NCBI GenBank assembly: GCA_036417435.1 | Contig: CM070900.1 | Coordinates: 123,520,315 to 123,584,314 of the forward strand | Source: Inia geoffrensis | Taxonomy: Eukaryota > Chordata > Mammalia > Artiodactyla > Iniidae | Direction: 5' to 3' | Length of the DNA: 64,000 nt | Shown: piece by piece, positions 35,340-47,668 of the stretch | Layout: the number at the start of each line of letters is the position of its first letter | Position numbering within the stretch: position 1 is the first letter of the stretch | The notes under the pieces: generated by a model | Databases searched by the model: none | What the model was told of the DNA's origin: nothing | The model's input: the letters and a program-made list of their open reading frames with translations, nothing else | Made by a program: the position numbers and the translations under genes

Positions 35340-35697
35340 GAGGGGGGGAAAAAAGAATAAAAAAAGGAAAAAACAAATTCAATGTCAAGAATAACATACT
35401 TGATTGGTGTTTTGGGGGATGGGAATAACAACAGGAAATGATGTTTCAAGTGATTTATAAGTAAACCAAGGTACTATATGGTACAACTCCATTACTTTCT
35501 CAAGAAAAGTTACACCCTACTGGGATTATGGAAACTGAAAAAGAAATTCTTATGTTCACAGAGACTTCCTGTAATAAGTACTTCCAAGTACTTATTAACT
35601 TGGTTTGATAAATTAAGTAACTTACAAATTCCCTAATGAGAATAAACATGTTTACAGACACTGGGGATCTGGTTATGTACTCCTACAAGTCTTTGTA
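35340..35697. other. MSH3 intron 19, no recognised feature
   Basis: Unique-looking intron. Nothing supported. Confidence 0.4.
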
Positions 35698-36170
35698 TGA
35701 TATTGCCAACGAAAAACTGCCACTTGCCATCTGCCTCTACAAGGACTAAGTCACAAACCACTGCAACCGCTGACCTTCAACACACCCTGGAAGGATTTCA
35801 GGGTGGAGATCAGGAATAAGGCACTCTGTGCTCTGGGAAAAACTGGCAGGACAGGCCTTCAGGTAGTTAGATATTTTCAGGAGAACATTTTGAGCCCAAT
35901 TCTTGCATCTCCTCGTATCTAGAAAAGCACTAAAATCATTAATGGTGACATCTGCTCCTCGTGACTAGCAGCAAGCCTCCGCCAAAACATGTGCTTGACT
36001 TGCATGCACCCCCTTTACTAAAATCATAGGTAACCCTGACCTTTCCCCCTACCTCTTTGGAGCAGTTTCTCAGAGCTATCTGAAATGCTGTCTCCCAGGC
36101 TATAGCCCTCATTTTGTCCCACATAAAACTCAACTCACAACTCTCACGTTGTGCATTTTTTTAGTCGGCA
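35698..36170 (+). repeat. Probable solo LTR (ERV)
   Basis: Typical retroviral LTR R/U5 text: 'gagcagtttctcagagctat', 'tgtctcccaggctatagcc', a poly(A)-type 'acataaaactcaactcac' and 'ctctcacgttgtgcattttt', ending ...gtcggca. It starts near tgatattgccaacg. GTA(T) on both sides is a candidate 4-bp duplication. No internal ERV genes. Confidence 0.65.
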
Positions 36171-36289
36171 GTATCAGAATGTATTGTTAAACTCGAGGCA
36201 ATTCAAAGCATTTCCTTTTGCTCACCACCCTTGTGGTCAACTAAATTCACCAGGCTCACATCTCTGTCACCCTTGCTCACAGCCCAAGA

Positions 36290-36960
36290 CGGAACACTCT
36301 GTGATATTCCCAACTCCCTTGCTCTCCTGGGCTTCCTTTCTCTGACCTAATTTCCATCTGCTCCCCTACATTTCAATTTTCTCACTATCCTCTGAAAAAT
36401 TCCCCAATACTTCTATGTTTCTAACTTCCTTGCTTAACATTTCCTTCATACATTGACTTAGACTGAAAGCTGGCTGTTATTCCCCTGCAGTCCTCTCATT
36501 TCAAGGATGAGCTTTTTGCCACATCCTGTCACATGTATCTCAGGGTTCAAACATTCTCCCATATCTGCTTCCTCAGGGCTTTACCATCTCTACTTGTCTT
36601 CACCACAGGCATCTACATCTACCTCCAGGTCACCAGTCTCCATCCCTCGGAATCTCTGACACCTGGACCACCTTCACCTTCCACTACAAATCCTGTTGTT
36701 TTAGATGATTTCAATGTGCATATGGTTGCCTTTTTCTCAAATGCTGTTCCCCGATCTCCTCATCTCCGAAGACCTTCTCCACTTCCGCTACTCACCTTCC
36801 ACGGCCATACCTAGGATCTTGCCCTCACCCAGAACACTACCTCTGAAATCTTGAAGTCAGGCATCTCATTCTCTGATACAATCTCTCTCACTTAACTATT
36901 CCCTACATATTAATTCTTTCATCTCATCACCAAATAATTTTCCTCTGTGTTGACAAAGAC
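36290..36960 (+). repeat. L2-like LINE, left part
   Basis: C/T-rich decayed coding-like text, e.g. 'cctcagggctttaccatctc' and 'gatttcaatgtgcatatgg'. Together with 37845-38282 it may be one L2 split by the LTR-like insert. Confidence 0.45.
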
Positions 36961-36964
36961 TCCC

Positions 36965-37690
36965 TCCTTGACTAAATTCTAGTCAGGCTCCTCTGAGCCC
37001 TCTTCTTGACTAGGCCCCAACCTTGGCCTATAACAACTGCAACCCTCTCAGCACAAATGACTTCATTTACCCTCCCCACTAAGAGACCAGAACAAAAGCC
37101 AGCAGAGCTTCTAACTGCTCAAGGCTGCATTCTTGGGATGACCCCAGTCCCCCTTAAAGTTCCTGCCTACAAAAGCACAACACTGCCAAGAGAGAATTTA
37201 TACTTGTTCCAGCCAAAACGTGCTGATAGGCAGATAGACCCCGAACCTTCTCTTAGAGCAGTTACTTCAGAAAGCTTGCAATTATAAATCCTTTCTCTGC
37301 CTCTCTAAGAGGTAAATCTTCTACCACCTAGAGCTGCGTGAAATGCAAACATTCACTGAAATGCAAACATTCATGGTGATAACTCTCACAGTCCTTCTCA
37401 GTCCCTGTGGGAGGGTATTAGCAACAGTTAATAAACCCAGAAGGGTCTCACACGAACCAATCCCCTTTCTCAATTTTTCTGTTCCCACTTCCTGGAACCT
37501 GCCCACGCCCACCACTCCTCCCTACTCCCTCATTCTCCCTTTAAGGCACCCAGTCACCTCTGTACAAACTGAAGTTGAATTCAGTTCAAGCTGGACTCTT
37601 TTCCCTATGCAATAACATTACTGAATAAAACTATCCTTACCACTTTAGTGTGTGGTAGTATACAGCTCTGTTTATCTTTGGCAATGTAAT
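36965..37690 (+). repeat. Probable LTR (ERV)
   Basis: Contains 'tgactaggccccaaccttgg', TATA-like 'gcaattataaatcctttctc', and a poly(A) signal in 'ttactgaataaaactatcc'. It contains two tandem copies of 'gaaatgcaaacattca' (37339-37373). Exact ends were not resolved. Confidence 0.5.
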
Positions 37691-37695
37691 TCTAT

Positions 37696-37699
<4 letters not shown>

Positions 37700-37730
<31 letters not shown>

Positions 37731-37749
37731 ATGCACACACACACACACA
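37700..37749 (+). repeat. (CA)n microsatellite
   Basis: About 24 CA units with a single 'ctcatg' interruption near 37728. Confidence 0.97.
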
Positions 37750-37844
37750 GAGTTCACTTTTTTCCCCAGCTTTAATCATTCTCTTGCTAGTATTCTCAAT
37801 CCTTTAGGAAAAAAAAAAATCTAAATTCCTTAACATGGCTTTAA

Positions 37845-38282
37845 ACAAATCGGCCTCTTCCTTATTTCTGACACTTTTTTCTTTACACTCTTATGTCCCA
37901 ACCTTCCTCAACATCTTTCAGTTCCCTGAACCCACCCTGTCTCACTCCCAGACTCTACCATGCTGGTTTCTGACCTGGAATACTCCTCTCCATTTCCCTG
38001 GCCTGCACTGGCTCACTCTCTTCAGTCAATATTTCATCCCTGGGAAACTTCGCAAATGCTCCTCCTACATTGGGTTAGGTCAACCTGCTACGTGCTCCAT
38101 GACACCTGGTCTCCTGTACCCTAGCCTGACCAAGCTGTATTGTAATAAACTATCTTCTCTGCTAGACCACCAGCTCTCTAAGGGCAGGGATATTTCTGTC
38201 TTGCTTTCCACTCTCTGTCCTAATACTCTGCTTCACTACCTGGGGCTAACTAGTAGCTCAGTAAGTATGTGTTAAATGAGTA
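37845..38282 (+). repeat. L2 LINE 3' end
   Basis: 'cctgaccaagctgtattgta', 'ctagaccaccagctctctaa' and 'gggcagggatatttctgtct', ending near 'gtaagtatgtgttaaatgag', follow the L2 3' UTR consensus order. The 146-codon open frame at 37835-38275 is inside this element and is not a gene. Confidence 0.85.
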
Positions 38283-38284
38283 AG

Positions 38285-38613
38285 TATTTTAAATCATTAA
38301 TGTAGTATAAGAGAACTCTAGCCCATATAACAAAAATTCTTATCATTGAAATCAGCTGAAGCATCTGTGATTCTTTCACAGAATGTTTGAAAACAGTAGA
38401 GCACAAGACAAAGCCTATACTATACACCAACAGGAATCTGCAAAACCATGGTATGATTCTACCCCATTAGCATCTGTGAGCATTTATAAATATAAAATAT
38501 TTTCTCTGGATTACCAAGGATAACTAATTAAGGCTAATCCTTTAGTTGCTAAATTGTTCCCTCTATAGTCTTTCATCGGAAATAACACTGATTCCATATT
38601 TGGTGGTGAATAT
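38285..38613. other. MSH3 intron 19, no recognised feature
   Basis: Intron. Nothing supported. Confidence 0.4.
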
Positions 38614-38626
38614 AAAACTACAGCCA

Positions 38627-38821
38627 GGGGACTTCCCTGGTGGTCCAGTGGTTAAGACTTCACCTTCCAATGCGGGGGGTGAGGGTTCGATCCCTGGTCA
38701 GGGAGCTAAGATCCCACATGCCTCGTGGCCAAAATACCAAAACAGAAACAATATTGTAACAAATTCAATAAAGACTTTAAAAATGGTCCACATCAAAAAA
38801 AATAAATTAAAAAAAAAAAAA
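38627..38821 (+). repeat. CHR-type SINE with 'ttcaataaagac' tail
   Basis: Head 'gggacttccctggtggtcc', B-box-like 'gggttcgatccctggtcagg', then 'ttcaataaagactttaaaaa' and A/T tail. The perfect 13-bp TSD aaaactacagcca lies at 38614-38626 and 38822-38834. It lies 138 bp downstream of exon 19 in transcript direction and is antisense to MSH3. Confidence 0.95.
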
Positions 38822-38958
38822 AAAACTACAGCCAAGGATTAGTTGATTTAAAGCCTAAGGTAAAACCTGTGTAAATTTTTAAAACATTATTTGGTATTTA
38901 AATTTTGAGATTAGTGTTATCATCTTTCACTTATTTTTGGCCATGATGTGGTACTTAC

Positions 38959-39070
38959 CAACAAGTTTGTACTATTGGGAACATACTGGTCCTGTTCTCC
39001 CAGCAGCACGTCAATCACAGGGTGACGGCCATTTTTTATTATGATTTTCCTTTCTTCTTGTAGAGTTGGT
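38959..39070 (-). CDS. MSH3: MSH3 exon (human exon 19 equivalent)
   Basis: 112 bp. Acceptor ttttttcag|ACCAAC, donor TTGTTG|gtaagt. The first base completes the Arg codon begun in exon 18. The peptide then runs from [20 protein letters not shown] through [17 protein letters not shown] (37 codons) and ends in phase 0. This is the linker leading into the MutS ATPase domain. The GRHPV motif, conserved in MutS homologues, sits just before the nucleotide-binding core. Downstream is the unusually long 28,040-bp intron. Confidence 0.97.
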
Positions 39071-39610
39071 CTGAAAAAAGAAGCATGTTTCAATTTACAA
39101 GGCAAGGAAACAGGCTTTAAAAAAATCTCTAAGAGCATGAAAATTTTTGTGGCCAGTCTGTCAGACACACAACAAAACCTTAAACATGGACTTTAAGAAC
39201 ATATGTTCAGAGTAAGTCTTTGAGTATAAAAGTTAAATTTCAACTGTAGAATCAGAATTGGAAAGACAATTATTATAATTATAGTGCTCTGAAGCACAAA
39301 CTTTAGCAGAGTCTTATGATGGCTCCATAACTACCTTTATAAGATCCTTTTTATTTTTCTACTATTCTCTAAAATATTTTCATTAATAAAAATTACAGTT
39401 CAGATTATTGCTACTTAAATCATTTTTAGTAATAAGCAAAATAAAGAAAATCAGGCAAAATTATTTCTAGATTTAATTATTACCTTAATAAAAATTGTGT
39501 GTTGGACTTGGGGACAGAAGGACCTAAAATTTTCATATTCTGTTTAATTAAAACATCTTTATATGGTCTTTAGTATCTTTCACTTTTTTTGATATAAAAA
39601 ATGTTTGGTT
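39071..39610. other. MSH3 intron 18, no recognised feature
   Basis: Intron just upstream of exon 19. Nothing else supported. Confidence 0.45.
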
Positions 39611-39614
39611 GTTT

Positions 39615-39935
39615 TGCTGGTTTTGTTTTTCAAGGTTTTATCTTTCTGTTTTTATCTACAGCTTTATCTATCCAAGCTCTTGTGAGCACTGTCCTTCTCT
39701 CAGTCTCCTCCCCAGAGGTTACCACTGAGAGCAGTTTGGAGTCTACTCTTTCCAACCTTCTTCTCTGCATTTAAGTTTATATACACTCATTGTACTGCTT
39801 TGTGATTTCTTCTTAAAAAAAAATCATACTGTAAGATATCATTCCACAACTACTTTTTTTCCCTCTTAATATTCCTCAATACATATAAAAAAGGCAGATT
39901 TCACCATTTACCATATGGGTCCAATGGACTCTTTC
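39615..39935 (-). repeat. Old L1M-type 3' UTR fragment
   Basis: 'tctgcatttaagtttatata' and 'aaaatcatactgtaagatat' followed by 'atatgggtccaatggactct' resemble a reverse-complement old L1 3' UTR. Diverged. Confidence 0.45.
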
Positions 39936-39939
39936 ATTT

Positions 39940-41430
39940 ATTTTTTAAATATTTCTAAGTCATTTTACAAGTAATATGTAGAACTGCAAATAGAAGAATA
40001 GTGAAAAAAATCATGACAAATTTTAGTAAGCATTCAAATACAGCAAATCTCAAATTTTTATTCTATATTTTCCTGGTTTTGAAGGCATACATACCTGGAA
40101 TGGGCAACACACTGTGAATGTAAATAACTGTTCATAAGCTGTCATGCATGCACCTGGACCATATTCATTTATAAATACTAATTCTAGATTTCAATACATT
40201 TCTAATAGGTTTTCGCTTATCATTATTTCTGATTCTTTTACCACTTGCAACAAAAATGCAATGTTTAAAGAATTTTTTGAAATCTTTTAAAGCTCATAAT
40301 TTTGTAAAAGAGAAGACAGCCATCTTCTTTGCTTCATAACTGCAAAACATCTTTGCACTTACGTTTATAAATACAATTAGAATAATCAAATGAGTATTTT
40401 TATTTTATATCATCTATTTTCTTTCAATCTCCTGCCTTCAGCACCTATCCCCCAGCAAACAGTATCAAGTAAATTTTAGTACACAAATATCATAAAAGAA
40501 TACTCCCAGATGTCCTTTTAGCAAAACAGGATGGTCCCGTTTCTTGTCACTAAGTATTGCATGCTGTGTGTTTCCTTTGGAATAACAAAATGGATAAGAA
40601 TACTACATTTCATTTTGCCCTCACAAATAAATTACTCACACGCTAATTCTTGAGTTGGAGTCACTGCACCTAGGATATTATTATCCACACACTCATAATC
40701 TGAGATTTTGTTTACACCAGAAATTTCACCACCATCATTAGTATCTAGAGCACTGCTATCTTTCCCTTCACATTCATCTTTTATAACCTAGTAACAATGA
40801 AATGTCTTTTATAACCTAGTAACATCTTTTATAACCTAGTAACAATGAAATGTCTCCCGTCAGTTTTTTTCTCTTTGCTATTATGGGTGAGAAATGAAAA
40901 ATTCTGAGTTCTCAACTGTGTTCACTCAAAGTTAGAAGCAAACTACAAGAGTGGCATCTCCAGTCTTCTTATATACCTTCTTGAAAGATGATGTAACTCT
41001 TCGAAAAATACAATGAGAAAAATGAAGAATGATGTGACCGTGATTTCTATCTTAATTTCGCATCATCATTCTCCAGCTTCCTTCTTATTTTAGACTTTTA
41101 CAGCATATTGGGAAAAATTGATATGAATTGATATGAAAAGGATGATGAAATAGTAAAGCATTCCAGACATAAGCAAGATAAAAATAATTAAAGATCCCAA
41201 AATGCATCTTTCATTTATAAAAGGGTCCAATGGACCCATCTGGTAAATGCAAGACAGAATAAATTTTATTCTCCTTTAAAAAAAAAAAAAAAAGGTAAAT
41301 TGTCTCTTTGTTCTTTGGAAGACCTTTAAAAAACTCAAAGCTGAAATTAGGTCCAGTGAACCCTGATGGCATGGAATACAGAAGATTACAGATCATTTCT
41401 TGTCAGAACTTCAGCATTCTTTGGAAGGTG
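39940..41430. other. MSH3 intron 18, mostly without recognised features
   Basis: AT-rich intron apart from the small tandem repeat at 40771-40853. No exon-like open frame with splice sites was seen on the minus strand. Confidence 0.45.
40771..40853 (+). repeat. Three-copy tandem repeat
   Basis: 'cttttataacctagtaaca' occurs three times in a row. Copies 1 and 3 carry the extension 'atgaaatgtc' and copy 2 is shorter. Confidence 0.9.
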
Positions 41431-41860
41431 CTGAATAATAAGCTAGCTGTTCTCCACTGTTGAACATTTAGACTGTCTAGATTTTCATTGTTATAAACAA
41501 TGCTCCAATGAACACCCATATATACATGTGCATGTGCATATTTCCAAGTGTTTCTCTAAGCCAGAGGAAATTCCTGAAGCAGAATTTCCAAATCATAGGG
41601 TATGCATATTTTTTAACAGATGAGATACCGGTATCAATTTACCCTCCCACCAGCAGGATATGAAAGGTGACTTTTCATACCCTTATCTAAAGTTGGTATT
41701 ATCAAACTTTCTAATTTTTAACAGTGTGACCTCATTGTTTTAATTTGCAATCACTGATTCCTAGGGTTGAATGTCTTTTCATCAATTTCTTGGCCACTTG
41801 CTGGTCTTTTTCATCTTAACATCCTATCAATGACCTCCTCAAGTGCTTAGACTCAGAACT
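41430..41860 (-). repeat. Old L1 ORF2/3' fragment
   Basis: 'gttgaacatttagactgtct', 'ttgttataaacaatgctcca', 'atcatagggtatgcatattt' and 'ccctcccaccagcaggatat' are L1 C-terminal ORF2 and 3' text in reverse complement. Confidence 0.8.
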
Positions 41861-43310
41861 TTCACATATAAGCACATTTCTGAACTTACTCAAAACACCA
41901 AGAAATACTACTTTCCTAAATAAATACTTAAATTCTTCTTAAGTATATCTAGCTAACAAAACCCCCAGAATGTACACTCACATGTCTCAAAGAAAGTCAC
42001 TAAAGTATCTTCTGAGTAAACAATTCGAAATCATCCTTTGGAAAAGGACATTTAAAATTACAAGAAAAGGACAGTTTTTGAATTTTAGGGTATAATTTTA
42101 AAATACAACTTTTACCTAAATGGGTTATGAATCTACTGTAAAAGAAAAAAGATGAAACCAACTGTAAGCGATATCAGTTTTAAAATAAAATTCTAAGTGC
42201 TCTGCCAAGTGAAATCAACATATATTCATGACATTGATATGATTTCCCAAGAAGGTTTTCAATTTAGAATAAAAATTTGATTTTTTCTGCTCTAAAATCT
42301 ACACTGACTTATTCTGTTACTATCAAAATTACATAATGACAAAACACTTCCTGGTATAGTAAGAAGCAAATGATTATTCAGAGAGCTGAGATGATATACT
42401 AGGACAGGACAGTTACAGCAAGAAAGATATGAAAATCATGTTGAGGGCATTTTGTGGCACTGAAGAGAAACAACTGAGAAAATCTGGATTCTGCCTGAAA
42501 AGAATGAAACATTGAACTTGAACAAATTTACTTATTTTATATTTTTAAAATTGCATCATTCTCCTTTAAATGCCCCAGAGAAACAAGACATAATCCACAT
42601 TAATAAAACAGTATAATGTCCAGAATACAAATTGGATAGAAAGACCTAGAATAAGAACTTCTGCATAAAGATTTAGACTCCAGTGAATAAAGTGTCCTAA
42701 TAGCATTTAGAAAGAAGAGATTGTAATTATGAAGCCAAATAATCACTTTTAACTTCAATAACTCAGATGCACTGAAATCTTTAAACAAGTTGGAAATCTA
42801 AGGGAAAAAAAGTATAAACTTCAGATACTTAAGTACTAGTTTAAAAGGTATTTTAGATAAACGTTTCCTATTTCATGGCTATTTACACTCAATTTTATGG
42901 CTGCTAAAAAGGAGACTGAGTATATTACTTAAAGGTTATGGCGTGATTTTTCATTTAAATTTTTCAGGTGGATTTTCCTTAATAGAAAATATATAGTATC
43001 CAATTTGAATAGTATTTTAGTGTGCAACATTTCCTGAAATTGTCTTACTGATAGAAGAGGTGGTTTGGAACAATCCTACTGAGGACAAGTAAGAGGTTGG
43101 ATAAAGTACAGAAAACAGCTACCTGAAGGCTCCTGACAACGAACAGGACAGCAAGGAATTACCAGGGCAGGATCTGGGGTAGAACAGAGGGTCAGGGAGA
43201 CTGTTTGCCAATTACTGAGGGAACAGCTGACACTGAGCACTATGGACAGCTTTAATCCGGACTGAGATACCGAAAGGCTGCGCATCAGATATAAGAGTGC
43301 ATATGAAGTG
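41861..43310. other. MSH3 intron 18, no recognised feature
   Basis: AT-rich until about 43070, then moderately GC-richer without assignable similarity. Confidence 0.4.
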
Positions 43311-43317
43311 AGAAATG

Positions 43318-43376
43318 CAGATTCTGAATCTTTGAACCTTTGAATCTTTGAGCCTTTGAATCTCTGAATCACCTCA
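43318..43376 (+). repeat. Short tandem repeat, period about 9
   Basis: Consecutive variants of 'ctttgaat': 'gaatctttgaacctttgaat', then 'ctttgagcctttgaatctct'. About six imperfect units. Confidence 0.85.
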
Positions 43377-43439
43377 AGCCCTGATAAGGACTAAGTAATG
43401 CCAGAACGTTAGTGTATTGAGATGTGACTCTTTCAGAAG

Positions 43440-43690
43440 AAATATAACAACAAATTATTTCTACAAATGATTTTGCAAATACAATGCCTAGAAGATAATC
43501 AAAATAACCAGGCATTCAAGGAGATACATGAATGAAAATGAACAGAAACAACAGACAATAGAAACAGGCCCACAAGGACTACAGATATTCGAATCATCAG
43601 ACACAGACTTTAAGATAACTATGCTTACCATGTTCAAAGAGACAGACAAGATTGTGAATTGATAGAAAATGAAAAATGATTTTTAAAAAA
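43440..43690 (+). repeat. Old L1 (HAL1/L1M-like) ORF1-side fragment
   Basis: 'catcagacacagactttaag' and 'ataactatgcttaccatgtt' resemble the ORF1 upstream region of old L1s. Diverged. Confidence 0.5.
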
Positions 43691-43814
43691 TAAATTATTA
43701 TAGGTATGAAACATACTAAAAACCCTTAAGCTCAGATTTTTTTTATTAAAGCCAAAAAACTTTTACAATACTTAATTCTTTCTGATTTTTGAATAAACAT
43801 CTGTGAGTAACAAC

Positions 43815-44016
43815 TGCTGTTTATTAAGTGTTTATCATCTACCTGGTCCTGCTTAGAAGTTTCATAATGTCTTTATCATATTTAATTTGCACAACATTTC
43901 TAAGAGGCAGGTATTATTTTGTCAATGCAGAAACTGAGGATCAGACAGGTTACGAAACTTGTTTAAAGTCAGGTGTCAAAAAACAGGCTGGTATTCAAAA
44001 CTATGCCTCTAAGAGA
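43815..44016 (-). repeat. MIR SINE
   Basis: Plus strand reads 'gtttattaagtgtttatcat', 'tttgcacaacatttctaaga' and 'gcagaaactgaggatcagac', the MIR blocks in reverse complement. Confidence 0.75.
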
Positions 44017-44083
44017 TGATTAGGTCATAAAGGCAGAACCCTCAAGAATGGGCTAGTATTCTTATAAAAGAGACCCCAGAGAG
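44017..44083 (+). repeat. MaLR-type LTR fragment
   Basis: 'gattaggtcataaaggcaga', 'accctcaagaatgggctag' and 'cttataaaagagaccccaga' match the MLT1/MST/THE1 LTR block, including its TATA-like 'ttataaaa'. Confidence 0.7.
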
Positions 44084-44400
44084 CCCCCCGACAGGGCAAA
44101 GCCCACAGGAGTCACAGAGAGCCACCAGTGCAAAGTTCCGGTCTGGGGCAGCTGCCAGAGTGAGCTCAGGCACAGAGCACCAGCAGCAGTGGGGCCACCA
44201 AAGAGACCTACCTCATGGGCAGGGCCCAGGCACAGAGCCACTGTGGAAGCTGGGTGGCCTGGAGCCCTAGGGGTCCAACCTTTGCCAAGCAAATCTATGG
44301 GAACAGGACTGCCACCCCAGTGGGTCGGGAAAGCAGGACCCTTGTGCCCCAGTAGGCCTAGAGGATAGAGCACTGAGTCAAAGATTTAGCTGAAGCTTAA
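44084..44400. other. Unassigned GC-rich block
   Basis: About 300 bp clearly richer in G+C than its surroundings, directly after an LTR fragment. The minus strand is open for 103 codons (44062-44373), with Gly/Pro/Leu-rich low-information sequence and no splice sites or known motif. It may be the continuation of a retroelement. I see no gene. Confidence 0.4.
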
Positions 44401-45325
<925 letters not shown>

Positions 45326-45329
45326 CCTT

Positions 45330-45490
45330 TGTGCATCTCCTTCACAGCATCATCCAAACTAGGAATAACAGTTTTATTATCTTTCTCTCACATTGACTGG
45401 AAGCTTCTCGATGGTAGAGCCCAAATCCATCTGATTTACTTATTTAACATCTAGCCCATAGAGTTGACACTGTAATAAATTTCACTGAAG
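45330..45490 (+). repeat. L2 3' end fragment
   Basis: 'gactggaagcttctcgatgg' followed by 'acatctagcccatagagttg' resembles the terminal L2 block. Diverged. Confidence 0.5.
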
Positions 45491-46336
45491 GCAAGCAAGA
45501 AGGTACTTTTTTTCAGTAACCATCAGTTGTCTTATTAATAATTCATATAGAAATTAAATCTTAGACTTGTTTTTTGATAGGTCTGCCACTGACTCAAATC
45601 TTTGGCCAATTAAGTAGCTGGTGATCTAAAAGCTTAAAAGACTTTACTGAAAGACTTATTCAAGAAAAAATATAGGAATGTATCCAGGGAGTTTCCTTCT
45701 CTGTTTTTTTTTTTGCTTAGATTATCCCATTATCTCTTGTCACAGGAGTCCCTTATACCCTTTTAAAGAAGATCCCCCCAAAAGTAATGACTGTTATGCT
45801 GAATGCTTCTCTTAAAAAATGTTTCTGTATTGTACTGTGGGTTTCAGAAACTTAGAGATTTAGTCTGTTTGCTTCTTAAATCCAAAGGTTTTTAGAGTGC
45901 TTCCTAGCTTGAAAACGACATCCAGATTAAGCTACTATGTGATTAGTTATTACTATAATACTGTATTGATTTTTTAGAATCTGTAATTTCTGATTTTTTA
46001 TTAATATTAGACTAACCTATTCTATGTAAATGACTTTTTCAGATACTAGAAACAACACGTTAAATGTCCAGTTGTATTTCTGCATTAACTTTGTGAATTG
46101 AAAAATCTGTGAACCGAAAAATATATTTTTACATTACAGTATATTTTAAACTTCTTTGAGTAGATGGAGCATAATGAATACAATTTATCTATTTCTCCCT
46201 GAATTAAAGTTAATCAAAACAAACAACATGAATCCCACTAACAGTATTAAGAGTCTGTGCAAAATCCCGAACACAAAGGAGACTGGCCCCTGCCATCAGA
46301 CGGGAGCACCAAGTTGTCACCTTCAAAATGACTCTT
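45491..46336. other. MSH3 intron 17, no recognised feature
   Basis: AT-rich intron. Nothing supported. Confidence 0.45.
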
Positions 46337-46545
46337 GGGCTTCCCTGGTGGCGCAGTGGTTGAGAGTCTGCCTGCCAATGCAGGAGACGCGGGTTCGTGC
46401 CCCGATCCGGGAAGATCCCACATGCCGTGGAGCGGCTGGGCCCGGGAGCCATGGCCGCTGAGCCTGCGCGTCCGGAGCCTGTGCTCCACAATGGGATAGG
46501 CCACAGCAGTGAGAGGCCCGCATACCACAAAAAAAAACCCAAAAA
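46337..46545 (+). repeat. CHR-type SINE
   Basis: Head 'gggcttccctggtggcgcag', end 'gagaggcccgcataccac', A-rich tail with ccc interruption. The TSD is unclear. Antisense to MSH3. Overlapping minus open frames of about 100 codons are SINE artefacts. Confidence 0.95.
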
Positions 46546-47400
46546 AACTCAGTTTTGAAGATGCCACGTGATGCACGGATGTAACACCCCTGAGTGGTTG
46601 CCCAGTGATCAGGCCTTGTCATTTCTGGTCTGGCTTCAATTTATCTGACCACTCATCTATCCCTTGGACTGTGGCTGATTCTGTCCCTAATTCTAATTAC
46701 TGACCCATCTGGTCTTCCTATCCTGGCACTCTCTCTTTTGCCAGAGAGCAGCCACATTTGATGTTTCTGCTCTTGCCTCTCTGGAACTGAGTGTCAAAGT
46801 ACCTGTGGCATTTAAAAAAAAAAAAAAGCAGCCAATTTTTTCCTATTCTCATTCCGTTCTTCTTAAGTCCTGTCCAGGCTACTAAAACCCTAATTTGCCA
46901 CTACCCAACAGCCTTAAGTTGAGGGTAACTGTCCCTGATGATCTTCTAACTTCCGGGATTGAAATGAGTAGCATAACTCTCAGTACCATTTCAGTTTAAC
47001 AACAAAAAAGGCAGGAGAGAGAAGATAATTATTTTGATATGGACGACAATGTTCTTTTTCATGTCAATTGTATAAGGCATGTGAAAAAATTTTAAAACTA
47101 TCATAAACTTTAAACATCACCATCATAACTTCATAATTCTTAAGAAGCCTTGTTTGACTTCTCAGTCTTTGTCTATTTGCTACACTTCGCCAAATTTCAA
47201 AGAGATCATTCATACTTAGAAAAATGACAAGCTGAAAAATGGGCAGTTCAGATAACAATCTGATAGACTGGGTTTATGTCATAACAACATGCAACCTTAT
47301 CACTAGGCCACCAAACAACTTCACCTAACCACTGTGATTTAATCTCTGGTCAAAAGATATTGCTGGGTCCATGAGAAGCAGATTAAGACACTTGTGTTCT
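46546..47400. other. MSH3 intron 17, no recognised feature
   Basis: Unique-looking intron. Nothing supported. Confidence 0.45.
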
Positions 47401-47422
47401 AAAGCTGTTATGACAGTTTACC

Positions 47423-47646
47423 GGGCTTCCCTGGTGGCGCAGTGGTTGAGGGTCCGCCTGCCGATGCAGGGGACATGGGTTCGTGGCCAGGGTCCAGAAA
47501 GATCCCATATGCCGCGGAGCGCCTGGGCCCGTGAGCCATGGCCACTGGGCCTGCGCGTCCGGAGCCTGTGCTCCGCAACAGGAGAGGCCACAGCAGTGAG
47601 AGGCCCACATACCGCAAAAAAATAAAAAACAACAACAACAACAAAA
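47423..47646 (+). repeat. CHR-type SINE with perfect long target-site duplication
   Basis: Head 'gggcttccctggtggcgcag', end 'gagaggcccacataccgc', (CAA)n-type tail. A perfect 22-bp direct repeat beginning aaagctgttatgac flanks it, at 47401-47422 and 47647-47668. Antisense to MSH3. Confidence 0.97.
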
Positions 47647-47668
47647 AAAGCTGTTATGACAGTTTACC

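Noticed and set aside
37700..37749. CRISPR-like regular repetition
   Set aside because: It is a simple (CA)n microsatellite with no spacers. Nothing in this mammalian window supports a CRISPR array.
37835..38275. 146-codon plus-strand open frame
   Set aside because: Falls entirely within the L2 3' end, and its residues reflect L2 non-coding sequence.
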